From positions 124,001 to 188,000 of the forward strand of contig WWBZ02000013.1 in assembly GCA_011503125.2 (NCBI GenBank): a stretch of DNA of 64,000 bases, given 5' to 3'. Source of the DNA: Botryosphaeria dothidea (lineage: Eukaryota; Ascomycota; Dothideomycetes; Botryosphaeriales; Botryosphaeriaceae). How positions within the stretch are numbered: the stretch's first letter is position 1; every line of letters starts with the position of its first letter. The notes beneath the pieces were generated by a model, which saw nothing but the letters and a program-made list of their open reading frames with translations, did no database searches and was not told the origin of the DNA. This document shows, piece by piece, positions 1 to 11,588 of this stretch. The position numbers were made by a program, and so were the translations under genes.

Positions 1-361
1 GAGCAGAGGTGGTAGCCAGTGTGGCTCCGTGTTGAGTTGTCGGTTCAGTCGCCGTAGCCTGTAACCGGGCAGACGCCGTAGATGACAGCAGTTGCGTGTC
101 AGTAAAGAGTACTCAGTTGAGTAGAAGAGTTGATCAGCAAAGAGCTAAGAAGTGGGGTAGTCTTGGCGTCCAGCCGTAGCGTCCCCCGGGCTCATAACTG
201 TTGGATTTGAGAGTGAAGAGTTGTGAGGTCAGAAAAGAGAGTAGATTCTGCCTGTCTCCTGAGAGGGAGGTCGGTAGACTTGCTTATATACACGAGTGAT
301 GACTACATAACCGAGGATACTAAAGATCCGAGAGAGAGTGCCGATGCGGGGTTGGGCATCA
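1..361 (-). mobile_element. Copia element C: 5' leader and 5' LTR, truncated by the window start
   Basis: An LTR-like sequence starts with TGTTGG at 199. Immediately to its left (186-198) is the same 13-bp sequence that lies next to the LTR of two other copia elements here. This order places the body of the element to the left, so it reads on the minus strand and runs out of the window. Bases 1-185 would be its untranslated leader and the start of gag, but I see no open frame there. The far LTR edge is not sharp; a CATCA near 361 is the best candidate because copia pol sequence of element A starts just beyond it. The element therefore appears inserted into element A. Confidence 0.5.
186..198 (-). 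other. Primer-binding site of copia element C
   Basis: On the minus strand the bases directly after the LTR end read GTTATGAGCCCGG. This complements the anticodon-arm sequence of initiator methionine tRNA (GGGCUCAUAAC) rather than a tRNA 3' end. Ty1/copia elements of the Drosophila copia type are known to prime from such a half-tRNA. Confidence 0.65.
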
Positions 362-2260
362 AAGAGTGTTGTTGTATAAAGGATAGAACATTCGAGATAA
401 CTGAGATGCCTGAGGTAGTAAGGCAAGAAAGTCTGACACCTCTGCTGCTTTGTTATACTCTATAAAGAAGTGGTTTTGTTCGAAGGTCAACTGGCTGACA
501 ATAAAGTCCCCTTTATAGAGACACATGCGGCCAGTATCCATCTCTATGCCCTTTTCTCTTGCCTTTGCAACTGATACGAGGTTTGCCATAAACGATGGGA
601 CATAAGCAACGTCTAGAAGCGTAATAACACGAGGTCCCTTATCGTTATATGCATTAACCGTGACTTCTCCAAACGATTCGATTGGAATCTAACTATCGCC
701 TGTAGTAACAACGTCATTTGGGTCTGCGTTGCGTGTCTTTTTGAAACGGTTCTTTATAAACTTGTTGCAAATGTGATGTGTGGATCCAGTATTAGTGATC
801 CAGGAGAGGTCAAGCGTTGTTGGACGAGAGAGACGTCGCGTGCTAAAAGCGCTTGCAACGACTGCTGGAAATAAGGTCATATCGGAGTCCTGATTATCTT
901 GAGTTGATGTATTTGTTTTGCTTTCCGCTTGCTTATTAGATTGCTTATCGGATTCCTTCTCATTGCCCTTCTTACTCTTATTCCTCTTAATAGATTGCTC
1001 TACCTGCTTCTTTATGGTTAGATCCGTAAGTACCTCATTAACCTTGGTTTGTCGCTCCTTGTTCGGTTTCCAGTCCTTGGGCCTTGCAGCTGGATTAAGA
1101 TAGTAATACTTGTACTAAGCATGCTGTAGACCGCAAATACATGCTGGTCTTTCTTGCTGCTGGTTTCGGAGTATTACTACAAAGGCTGCTTAAGTAACCT
1201 TCGGATTCTTAGCTAGTCCTTAGCGATGGTAGTTCCGGTAGTCGATAATAAGCTCTTAAAGTGACTTATTAAGTTCACCGTCTTGAAGCTTAATCTTACG
1301 GTTGGCTGCCCATTGCACGTTATAAGACGTAAGTGCCTTAAGGAAATTCTTCTTTCCTCGATCGCCTAAGACGTCAGGAAGGCCGAGAGACTCAGCTTTA
1401 AACACAGTCTCTTCCCATTGCGCAAGCCATTTCTCAAGGTTCTGGCTGCTAGGTGATTTCTCAAGCTACCTAAGATAATTAATAACAAGATCTTCTTGTA
1501 TCTGAGAGGTCGGTTAAAGGCGAGCCTTAAGTGCGCATAGCTGTGAATAGGGATGCGAGTCCTCTTTTAGCTTAAGGAGAATCGGTAGCAACGGTTGGCT
1601 AACCGAATCCTCAATAACTAATGAGAGGTCATTGATCTCCTTTATACGCTTCTCGTACTGCTTAAGATCTTCCTTATAGTCCTCCCTCCTTATCTTATAT
1701 CGATCCCATATACGATTATTTTCATCGTCTAAGGATTCTGGTTCGGAAGGTCTCGTAGGTTTAGTTGGTTGCTCCGGTTTCTCCGGTTTCGATAGGTCGA
1801 TATAGGCGAAGATCTGAGCCTTTTTTGCTCTTAATTAGATAATAAAATACCACTCGTCCTAGTCGTCCGACGACTTTAGGATAACGATTGGTTTAGAAGA
1901 CGTTATGGCTGCCAATTTGCTAGTAACTAGTAACCAATAGTAGATAACGGTTGTCGTTATAGTGGGACTAGTCGGCGTTTCCTTTGCGACCGTATCCTTA
2001 TTTGCTCGCTCCCTAATTAGTGCTCCTATCTGCCGGGCACCTATAAGGTTAATACGAAGATTGCTTTTACTGCGTAAGATACAGAAAGCTAATACCAGTA
2101 CTTAACGAAGTAGTCTGGTAATATGAAAAGCAATAATAGCTTTCGAAGGGGTAGGTAAAGATTGCCAAGATAACGTCCGGATGCCTCGGTACGTCGAATG
2201 CTGTACAAAGAGGTGCAAAAGGAGGATAGCTTTAGATAGTAGAATGCATCATACGCATAT

Positions 2261-2273
2261 CCGGGCTCATAAC
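2261..2273 (-). other. Primer-binding site of copia element A
   Basis: The 13 bp directly internal to the LTR are identical to those at 186-198 and 11576-11588. They complement the anticodon arm of initiator Met tRNA, as expected for half-tRNA priming. Confidence 0.7.
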
Positions 2274-2431
2274 TGTTGAATTGTGATTATTCGTATTACT
2301 AGATGATGAGTGGCATGAGGAGGAGGGTAGGTAACCCTGCAGCCTCTTATATAGTAGCTATCTAGCAAATTTTCGCTGTTAATCCTTGGTATAATAAGAC
2401 CCTGTTTCTCCTAATAGTTCATAGTCCAACA
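2274..2431 (-). repeat. 5' LTR of copia element A (158 bp)
   Basis: The LTR is bounded by TGTTG at 2274 and CCAACA ending at 2431, the inverted ends normal for copia LTRs. It shares the GGCATGAGGAGGA box and a TATATA-type promoter stretch with the LTRs at 11589-11735 and 51497-51645. The flank after 2431 continues directly as reverse-transcriptase coding sequence of another copia element. Confidence 0.75.
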
Positions 2432-3103
2432 AGTATCCGTATATCAAATGCGGATGCTCGGAGAGCTTGCTTGGTTCCTAAATATTAGGATTACGAGAGA
2501 TAGAGCTAAACGAGAGCTTTATCTCTGCCAAGATTCCTACATCAACAAACTTGGAGTAAAATTCAACCTACAACCGAAGTCTCATTCTACCCCGCTACCC
2601 TAGGAGGACCTCCTGCCAGCAACTACTCAGGCTATAGAGCAAGAAATATACGCTTATTAACAGCGTATCGGATTAATCAATTTCGCCGCAGTCACCTCCA
2701 GGCCGGATATTGCTTAGGCCTCATCTAGGCTATCCGAATTTCTTAAAAATCCCTCTCCTCTTCACCTCGCCTACGCCAATAGGGTAATCGAGTACCTTTT
2801 AGGTACAAAGACCCTTGCAATCTCCTTCTCAGGACTCTGGGAAAATTCCCCAAAGTAGGTTTTCCTTGCCTGCAGTGACGCCTCATTCGGGAATAACCCT
2901 ACGACCCGGAAAAGCTACCAAGGCTTAATCTTTTCACTATTCGGTGGCCCTATCGACTGGGCAGCAAACAAGCAGCGGACGGTTACTACGTCAAGCACTA
3001 AAGCCGAACTTCTAGCCCTATTAACCACGGCTAAAGAAACAATTTAGTAGGAACGTCTTTTCTAGGAACTCGACTTTACTCTAGGTTATTCTATTAATGT
3101 TCA
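2432..3103 (+). mobile_element. Copia element B, left part: reverse transcriptase C-terminus and RNase H start
   Basis: The plus strand encodes the end of a Ty1/copia RT followed by RNase H: FLNIRITRDR, L-C-Q-D-S-Y-I, then T-S-R-P-D-I-A, A-Y-A-N-R-V-I-E-Y-L, S-D-A-S-F-G and S-S-T-K-A-E. Several Q and W codons are TAG, typical of RIP. The frame stops at N-V-Q, is interrupted by a LINE at 3104, and resumes at 8261. The upstream part of the element (gag to RT) is not next to it because element A sits at its left edge. Confidence 0.8.
3087..3103. repeat. Left target-site duplication of LINE T1 (17 bp)
   Basis: The 17 bp TATTCTATTAATGTTCA recur at 8244-8260. They flank the LINE exactly and lie in the copia RNase H codons that are split by the insertion. 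Confidence 0.9.
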
Positions 3104-3108
3104 AAAAA

Positions 3109-4612
3109 CATGACCACGCCAAAAAATCGACCCTAAGCTACGGCGCCGGGAGAGGGCCCCAGGGACTCTCCTAGGCCCAGCGAGACTCGAAATACCACTC
3201 AGAGTAGCTGCAGCCACGTTGTGGTTGATGTAGAAGCCGCAGGAAGGGGCGAACAGCCCCCTCCAGTGACCACCTCTACCCAACCACAGCGCACCCCCAA
3301 TAAACCGCAGAACACCCAGTACAGCGTAGAATACGTTGAAAGAGCCTCAAAAACAGCAGACACCCTCCTCCAAGCCCTACAAGTATCCGCTGGCCTCCCT
3401 TCAGTCCTCTCCAGTCAGATAAAAAATTTTCTCGACATTGCCAAGACAATCTTCCAGGATCATATTACTATTTACCAGGAGGCGACCACCAAGGAGCCAG
3501 GCCTTAAGGATATCCTCAAGGAGGTCCAGTAGGTCCAGAAGGCAGTCAGCTAACTCTAGACTACTCCCACGCCCGCAGTACCTAGCTAGGCCAATATTGC
3601 AGCCCGAGCAGCCCTAAAGCCCCCTATCCCCCTAACCACCACTGAGCTTACCCTATACTTCCCGGACAAGACTAATAGACAGGAGGTTACCAACCTCACC
3701 AACGAGGCCATTATTAAGAAGATCTAGGCAGGGAAAAGCCTAGCTTGCAAAAGAGTACTAGCGGCTAAGAAGCTCCCTAGTAGAGACGTTAAGCTCTTTA
3801 TGCCTGATGCTCAGACTAGAGCAGCCCTCCTCTAGGATCAGGAATAGACTATAGGACTAGGCAGGGAAGTCCGTCCCAACCAGCAGCTCTACTCAGTGCT
3901 AGTCCACAACGTCCCCCTCAAAGATATTAACACCAAGGACCCCCAGGCCGCCCAAACCCTTCAGGATCAGAACCTATCCTTACATCCAGGACTACGCATT
4001 AGCAAGCTAGCCTGGCTAAAAAGGAAGCTCCCAGAGGGGAAGACGTACTTAGCTATTATCCTTAGCACTATAGACCCCGAGGCAGCCAACTAGATTATTA
4101 CTAAAGGACTCATTAGTAACTATGCTCTCTATATAGTAGAGTACTATAGTGCAACCTTCACAGTAACCCAGTACTTTAAGTGCCAGGATTATGGCCATAT
4201 CTCTACCTACTGTGGAAGGGAGAATAGGTGCGGCCAGTGCGCCGAGGTATATAATACCTACGAGTGCCCTAAAGAGAAGACGCAATGTGCAAACTACAAC
4301 CAAGAGCATACGGCCTGGAGCAACTCCTGCCCAACGCGCAGAGCCCGTCAGGCTAAGGCCACCAAGGCCCGCCTGGCGGCACCAGAGAGATATAGAGGAG
4401 GCACCCCTACGGCTAAGACACAGCCCCAAACCAACTGGTTGACGGTTAGGCTAAGGAAGAGGCCCAGAGAAGAGGAGCCGACCAAGAGAGGGCCAGGCAG
4501 GCCAAGGGACCTAAGCCGCCCCCCGCCTCCTAACCAGATGCGGTTCACCGGACTTAACAGCTCCCAGCATGCCTCGGGGGAGGAGCCCGCGGGAATCCCC
4601 TCCGCCTCGTAG
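3109..4612 (+). pseudogene. LINE T1 ORF1 (gag-like nucleic-acid-binding protein), RIP stops
   Basis: An ATG at 3109 opens a frame broken after nine codons by TAA where CAA is expected. The frame then continues with recognisable coding sequence: a helical stretch (about 3310-3530), a central region with L-V-H-N-V-P-L (near 3900), and cysteine clusters at about 4170-4330 of the CCHC type (C-x2-C-x4-H-x4-C and further C-x2-C pairs). Such ORF1 proteins coat LINE RNA. It cannot be translated whole as it stands. Confidence 0.75.
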
Positions 4613-4649
4613 CCTATACCACCGACTCCCTCGTAGCCTGACTTAGAGA

Positions 4650-7600
4650 TAGAAAGAAGCTAATGTTAGATATAGGCGCTTTCTCTATCGTATAGTATAA
4701 CGTCTATAAGAGCAAGGATAGGGTAATGCTCCCGCTCTTCAAGGAGGTGGACCCAAAAATCCACTATATCCTGGCTATCCAGGAACCCTGGAGGAACCCG
4801 AGGGTGAAGACAACAGCAAGACACCCTGCCTACCATACAGTTTTCCCTCAGGAGGGGACGGCAAGAACCTGCTTCTTTATAAGCAAGGCCATTGCCCCCG
4901 ACTCCTAGCAAGCAACAGTCCACTCACTAGATCTCATTATACTATCCCTTACCACTAAGACACGTACAATCCATATCTATAACTGCTATAATCCCCCACT
5001 AGCCTCCCATACCAGTACGGCTCTAGAAACTCTATCTCTTCTCCCAGAAGCTCTTAGAAAACCAGGGGAGCATATCCTCCTAGGAGACTTTAACCTTCAC
5101 CATCCTATCTGGGGGGGTATAACCGCCCTAAGACACTATACCCTTGCAGATAACCTTATCGAAATAGCTACTATAGCTAACCTTAACCTAGCCCTTCTAA
5201 GAGGCACTATTACGAGGAGAGAGGGTAGTAGCGAGAGTACTCTAGACCTTATCTTTACCACACAGTGGCTAGAGGAGAGGATCCTTAGTTGCGGAGTCAG
5301 TCAGGAGCTTGAATTATCCTCTGACTACCTACCTATCCTTACTACACTCGATTTTTCCCTTACCCCCGCGGAACCACGCCCCCTAAGGCCCTAGTGGAAG
5401 AAAGCAGACTAGAAGAGAACTAATAATGTGCTCTAATTAAAGCTTAAACACCTTAAAGCAGCCCCTCTTAACACTAAAGCAGACCTAGATTACTTTACTA
5501 TACTGCTCCAGGAGGCCATCCAAAGGACAATCTAGGAGACTATCCCAGCAGCGAGACCCTCGCCCTAGGCCTCTATGCAATGGACAAAGGAGTGTTCGGA
5601 CCTAGTGCACCAGGCTAGAGCAGCTAGAAGGAAGTGGACAGCCACAGGGAGGGAGGAGGACTAGGTGGTTTACCAAACTATTGCTAATAGCAAGAAGAGG
5701 CAGATTAGAAGAGATAGAATAAAAGTATAGCGCAGAATAGTAGCCGAGATAACCTTAGACTCTTCTACACTCTGGAAGCTCTCAAGGTGGGTAAGAATAA
5801 GGGCATTAGAGCCGCCAGCCCTACCCCAGTTCCCACCCCTTCAGGGAGCAGATGGACAACTACGTTACGATAACCAGTCTAAGGCGGAAATCCTCACTAA
5901 CCAGTTCTTCCCCCCTCCTAGGGCCACCGACCTCTTAGATCTAGATGGGTATATATACCCAGTGCTAGTAGAGATTCCCCAAGACCTTACTGAAGAGCAG
6001 GTCCTCTATACTATTAAGAAGCTTCCCCCAGATAAGGTACTAGGCCTAGACAAGATCACTAACAGGTTCCTAAAGCAATGCGCTAAGACACTAAGGGGAC
6101 CCCTCACCAGGCTCTTCCAGGGATGCCTCGTACTTGGATACCACCCTAGGCAGTTTAAAAGCTCTATTACCGTAGTCCTTAGGAAACCATAGAGGGACGA
6201 CTATACTAAAGCCAAGTTATTTAGGCCGATTACTTTACTTAATACGCTAGGGAAGCTACTTAAGAGGATTATAGTAGATAGAATCTCCTAGGCTACTAAA
6301 GCATACGGCCTACTCCCTAATATATAGATAGGAGCTAGGAGAAACAGATCCGTAGTAGTAGCTCTTGACCTACTTATAGAATAGATCTATACTATCTAGG
6401 CACAAGACCTAGGGCTAGTGGCTTTAGTCCTTAGCCTAGATATCTCGGGAGTATATAACTACGTATCTTATAGAAGGCTTCTCTATAATATAAGGATGGT
6501 AAAACTCCTAGAATAGGTAGAAAGATTCACCCGATCCTTTCTATAGGACCGTACTACTTAGCTATCCTTCGGAGACTTTACTAGTCTACTAATCTAGACC
6601 TTAACCGGGATTCCCTAGGGATCCTTACTATCGCCGATACTCTACCTATTCTTTGCTTCTAACCTACTTACACAGCTACGTAGGGGTAATACCTTCCCCC
6701 TTAGATTCGTCGATAATACTAATATCCTAACCTTTAGTAGATCTATAGAATAGAACTATAGGATACTAGAGGGAGTATATTAAATTTGCGAGTACTAGGC
6801 AGCTACCCACGGGTTAGCTTTCTCGCCCGATAAGTATTACCTTACTTATTTTACAAGAAAACTAAGGAGATTTAATATAGTAGCAGGGATCCGTATCCCT
6901 GGATTTACTAGATGCCTAGAGCCGATAATTAAGATTCTAGGAGTCCACGTAGATAACAAGCTTAGATAGGGACCCTATATTAGGGAAATAGGAGCTAAGG
7001 CAATTAAATAGTGCATATCTCTCTCTAGACTCGCAGCGTCTACCTAGGGAGCCTCATTTACTAAAGCCCGCTATATCTATACGGCCGTGGTAAGGCTAGC
7101 CCTTACTTATGGCTGTGGAGTATAGCATGCCCCGGAGGGGACCCTAGGGTGGAGGAAAACAGCCATCCAGCCACTACAGAAGATCCAAAACCAGTGCCTA
7201 CGCACCATCTCAGGAGCGTATAAGTTAACCAGCATACAAACCTTAGAGCATAAGACGGGGATTCCCCTACTCTCATTACACCTGGATAAACTAGTACTAG
7301 CCCAAACTATTAGAGCTAGAGATAGCCTAGTTGTAGTAGTAGTAGAGGAAACTTGCTAGAGTATTAAACAGATAGCTAGGGCTACTCTGAGTGCTGGAGG
7401 TGCCGCTAGCCCAGCTAGGAGATCCCTACTCAGGAAAAAGGCAAACTCCCTCTTTCACTGCTGCCCTCCTACCTACTAGAGCCTCCTAGAGCGAACAAGA
7501 CTACGTATAGTATATAGGAATAAGTGGAAGGAGAGATGGATAAAGTTTACTAGCCAAGGAAGGCAAGGCAAGCTAGTAGCCCAAAGTACATAGTGGAACC

Positions 7601-8020
7601 CAAAAATCAGACAAATCCACAGCGAACTGCCCAAGCCACAGAGCACACTCGCTACTCTACTACGTATAGAGTATATTAGACTAGAGGACTTTCTCTCTAG
7701 GCGCAAGGTGCCAGGGCACCTCAGCCCTGCCTGCCCATGCGGCTAGTATAGATAAACCCTAAAGCATATCCTCCTCTTCTGCCCCGACTTCCAATAGGGT
7801 AGGGCATAGATGCTCTAAAAGGCAGGAACTACGGACTACTATTCCCTCCTCTTAACGAAGAAGGGGATTAAAGCAGCGACAGACTGGTTCTTACGCCTAG
7901 GGCTGCTTAAGCAATTCAGCCTAGCAAGAGAACTAATCTAGGAGGGTAACCAGGAAGAGGAACCAGGAGGACCACCAGGACCACCAGGACCACCAGGACC
8001 CGGACAATTACGAGGATAAG
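4650..8020 (+). pseudogene. LINE T1 ORF2: endonuclease and reverse transcriptase, RIP stops
   Basis: The endonuclease domain (about 4660-5390) has A-I-Q-E-P-W near the start and L-L-G-D-F-N-L-H-H-P with S-T-L-D-L-I-F later, the EEP-family pattern. The reverse transcriptase (about 5990-6950) has D-K-V-L-G-L-D, L-S-L-D-I-S-G-V-Y-N and F-V-D-N-T-N, where the second catalytic aspartate of the usual F-V-D-D box reads N, a G-to-A change. The C-terminus has P-A-C-P-C-G and H-I-L-L-F-C-P, then a proline-glycine tract before the stop near 8020. At least twenty in-frame TAG codons destroy it. Confidence 0.8.
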
Positions 8021-8243
8021 GACTAAAGGGATAGGTCTAGTAGGTGAATGTAGGGCTGCCACAGCAGCCGCTACCGGTAAGAAGGAAAAATAGAACTAGT
8101 ATAGGATAGTATACCTAGAGAGAGAGGAGGGGTTTTGCTAGGCGAAAAGGTTTTCCCCCTCGTGTAAAATAATAATAGATAGCCAGCCCCGCATGGACCC
8201 GTAAGGGAGCTATATCGGGAAGAAATGAATTTATCTATCTATC

Positions 8244-8260
8244 TATTCTATTAATGTTCA
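8244..8260. repeat. Right target-site duplication of LINE T1
   Basis: Identical to 3087-3103; the interrupted copia RNase H frame resumes within it. Confidence 0.9.
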
Positions 8261-8644
8261 GTGCGATAACCGCCAAACGATTCGACTACTCGAAGAACCT
8301 ACACCTCAGCTTAATACTAAGCTACGACATATCGATATTCATCACTATTGGCTACGCTAGGAGGTCCGCAAGAACCGGATTTCCCTTACCTGGTCTCCAT
8401 CAGCCGAAATGATTGCGGACGGCCTTACAAAGCAACTACCGCCCCAGCGATTCAGACAATTCATAAGACAACTCAACCTAACGGATATTAAGCCCGTTAT
8501 AGGCCAGGAATAGGCCTTAAATTGCAAAATAAACCTTCCTCATTCGGCGTTCTAGGACTTAGTACACTCAGTTTACCGTTGTTTATCCTATCCAGCATTT
8601 CTTTTTATTATAATAGCTATTCAACAAGCTATTATGAAGGGGGT
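8261..8644 (+). mobile_element. Copia element B, right part: RNase H C-terminus and polypurine tract
   Basis: The copia frame continues from 3103 with C-D-N-R-Q-T-I-R-L-L, K-L-R-H-I-D-I-H-H-Y-W-L-R and A-D-G-L-T-K-Q-L, the conserved end of Ty1/copia RNase H, followed by a stop. The purine run GAAGGGGGTG (8635-8644) is the polypurine tract that precedes the 3' LTR. Confidence 0.85.
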
Positions 8645-8836
8645 GTGTAACGGTTTAGGCATCACTTGGGCATACGGTGGCAATTCAGGCACCTACCTAC
8701 TACCCAACCTGCTCCGTGCTTAAAAATACTGCCCAATATCTGCCCAATCACTACCTTAACTCTACCCAATTTGTACCCAACAGTCATGTATTTAAGCCAC
8801 CATATTTACTACCTTCAGAAATCAGAGTCTTCTACA
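8645..8836 (+). repeat. 3' LTR of copia element B (approximate right edge)
   Basis: Starts TGTAACGG directly after the polypurine tract. A TATTTAAG promoter-like box lies near 8790 and a plausible end CTACA near 8836. Its sequence differs from the TGTTGG-type LTRs of elements A, C and D, so B belongs to another copia family. The right end is blurred by the abutting element D. Confidence 0.55.
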
Positions 8837-10536
8837 TCTTCGTTTTCTCTCCCTAGGCACGCAAGGATATGCTGCGCATTCAGCAAATTCCCGAGGGAAC
8901 TGCAACAGTATTTTAATAACTCGTCAAAACTGACGTCTCTTAAGCGGATAATACGGTCCCCTGGTGGATACCATATCCGGTAGATGTTAGTGGAGTCATA
9001 CCCAACAAGATAGCCAACTAGGGCTCGTTCTTGGAGCTTATCACTACGCGGGATAGTTTTATTAAGGGCGTAGGCCTTGCATCCGTAGACTCTCATGTGA
9101 GCTACGTTTGGTTTAATGCCATAAGCAAGCTCGAAGGGCGTCTTCTACTTAAGGACTTTGCTTGGCGTCCGATTATGTATGTACGTTGCTGCTAGGACTA
9201 TCTCGGGCTATAGGCGTTCAGGGAGGTTTGCCCCGATACGTATTGCTCGTGCTTTGATGATAATAGACTGACCAGTTCTCTCGGCATACCCGTTCTGAGC
9301 AGGTGTATAGGGTGCTAAGACCTCTATTATGATTCCTCTTCGCTTAAGTTTAGCCTTAAACGCGGTATTAAGTGATCTTTCGCCATTAGTTCGAAAGAAC
9401 GCAGTAAGAGCGTTAAAGCGACGTTCGATCATACTCAGAATATCAAGAACAAGCGTATTATAGTCTGATTTGAGTATATAGGTGCGGGTAAAGACGTAGT
9501 TGCTCTTTATACACTCGATATAAGTAATCTACTCGTATTAGTTGTACGTAGGAGTCATCTAAATGAGGTTAAATGACACACGGAAGAATGGCTTATTGCG
9601 AGCTTCCTCTAGTAATGAGTCCCGTATAATATACTAATAAGCTTTTGCTCGTAAGTAGGTATTATAGTGAATAGGCATGACGTCGTTCGTAAACTCTACG
9701 CCGGTAATAGCTGTAAGCAACGCCTTAATAGCGTAGTAGTTAGTATGAGCAAAGACTCTATGCTACTATTTAGCTGGGAGACTACGGGTGGTCGTAGCAC
9801 TCGTAATAGCTGGTACGGACTCTGCTTAGTATAGTTCAAGAAAGAACTATCCTTTAGACGGAGTAAGGACGTATACTATAGTATCGTCCTTGTAGAGTCG
9901 AAGACTCTTAGTATCCATATGAACGTCTTTCTCATTACACTTAGAAATAGAGACTAAGTTGCCTATGAATGCTAGGACGTAGGCTACATCACGAAGGGTA
10001 ATAACCTTGCTCTTCTTTCCGTTGCGGGCATTAACTATAATATTCCCGAAGCTCTTAATAGGCACACGCGTGTTGCCGTAGATCACGAAGTTATCTAGAC
10101 CTGCGTTGCGTGTCTTGTTGAACCTTTTGCGCATATACCTGTTGCACACGTGATGAGTGGTGCCAGTGTCTGCGATCTATGAGAGCTCCAACGTGGTTGG
10201 ACGCGAGTCTCGTTGCGTGGCAAATGACTGCGCAACAATGGCTGGGAAGGACTTAATAGAGCCTTGCTCGTCATTACTGTTGTCATCATTTGCAAGCGTG
10301 TCAGGCTTAGGCTCCTTAGCTTTACCCTTATTGTCTTGTGTGTGAGGTGTACCGCGCTTGAGTGCATTCTCAACTTGCGTCTTAATCTTGTTATTCTTCA
10401 TAAGATTAAGGATCTTATCCTGGACCTTCTTATTTGGTTTAAAGTCGGTAGGACGGTTAGGTGCGTCTTGGTTAAGGTAAAAGTACTGATAGTACCAGTA
10501 ATAGTCACCATAGAGACACCTAAGAGCCTTCTTGGG

Positions 10537-11025
10537 TTACTCATCACCTCGCAGAGTGGCTGCGAAAGTTGTACGAGTCTTGTTCATTATAAGTACTTGC
10601 TTCTGGCGTGCATGCTCACGATAGTCGACAATGATATCTAAAACGTCAAGCGTCTTGGTTCCCAGTCGTAGCTCACGAAGGATAGGGCTGGCGTATTCTA
10701 AGTCGTGTTGCATGATAGGCTTGAGGAATGCGTTTACTCCTCGAGAGCCTTCGACATCAGAGATGCTAAGAGAGCGTGCTTTAAATACACACTCCTCCCA
10801 TTGTGTGAGCCACTTTTCAGTGCTCTGGGCAGTTGGAGGCTTCTTAAGCTCGCGGAGCTTGTTGAGAATGAACTCCTGTTGTGTAGAGACGGAAGGTTGG
10901 AGTCGAGCTTTCAGGGCACGCAACTGCGCATAGGGATGAGAGTCCTCGATCTTGCGCAGGAGCGGTAGCAGCGGCTGAGATACTGAGTCCTCAATAAGCG
11001 ATGAGAGGTTATTAAGCTCTCGCAT
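10537..11025 (-). pseudogene. Copia D gag fragment (162 codons)
   Basis: The longest open piece of a copia gag, without the N-terminus, which lies in damaged sequence up to about 11300. It has the helical gag core with W-L-T-Q-W-E-E-C and F-L-K-P-I-M-Q-H. The zinc-knuckle end is not readable. The same protein can be followed in element A at about 1300-1700 despite stops, so A and D are members of one family. No function is expected. Confidence 0.7.
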
Positions 11026-11575
11026 CTGCCTATCGTACTCCTTCTTATCCTCCTTATAGTCCTCGCGCTTCTACTTATACTCCTCACGAGTAGCGTCGGT
11101 GATGTTGCCTATTAGTAGAGGAGGCTTGGTAGGCGCGATTGGTTATTGCGGACGTAAGTCCTTGGTTAGATCGATGTAGTCGTATACGCGAGCCTTCTTT
11201 GCACGCGATTAGACGATAAAGAACCATTTATCCCAGTCTTGCGAAGACTTAAGGACGATAATTAGCTTCGAAGACGATATGGTGGGTAACGAATAGGTGC
11301 TATTCGTCAGTTAACGTCGTACAGCTAACCAAAAGGATTAAAGCTAGCTAGGAACGTGTATCAGATACTTAAGATGCTCGATATTGAGGCAAATAGCTAT
11401 GTCGTAATGACTATTAATAAAATAATACGTAGAGGGAAGCCGTCGCACGGTCGTAGTGTGTTACAGCAGGGTGCAATAATATAGTATTCTTCTGGATACC
11501 GCAGAGAGAACGTTATAAGCGTATAAGACGCTTATATAGAGATCAAACGATGGATAACGAGTTTTAGAAGTGATT

Positions 11576-11588
11576 CCGGGCTCATAAC
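11576..11588 (-). other. Primer-binding site of copia element D
   Basis: Same 13-bp half-tRNA (initiator Met anticodon arm) complement as at 186-198 and 2261-2273, directly internal to the LTR. Confidence 0.7.

Larger units (their letters stand above)
362..2431 (-). mobile_element. Copia element A: 5' LTR, gag, protease and pre-integrase region, RIP-damaged and truncated
   Basis: Read right to left, this holds a 5' LTR (2274-2431), a primer-binding site, a gag region (about 1300-2200, matching the gag of element D with many stops), an aspartic-protease segment at 689-880 with D-x-S-W-I-x-N-T-G-S-T-H-H-I-C, and the GAG-pre-integrase segment at 359-589 (N-L-V-S-V-A-K, M-D-T-G). Integrase, reverse transcriptase and RNase H are missing because the left end abuts element C. 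The active-site D-S/T-G reads N-T-G. Stops in every gag frame make it dead. Its LTR end at 2431 lies inside the RT of element B, so A inserted into B. Confidence 0.75.
3104..8243 (+). mobile_element. LINE T1: complete Tad-like non-LTR retrotransposon inserted in copia B, RIP-inactivated
   Basis: A 5.1-kb element flanked by a 17-bp direct repeat and ending in a short ATCT tandem tail (8232-8247), typical of target-primed insertion. Two reading frames follow each other: ORF1 with zinc knuckles, and ORF2 with apurinic-type endonuclease, reverse transcriptase and a C-terminal zinc-binding region. Both contain many TAG codons at expected Q or W positions, plus TAA. Two close relatives lie in this window on the minus strand (28228-33367 and about 35419-40555) and a 3' fragment at 16801-16943. 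Confidence 0.9.
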
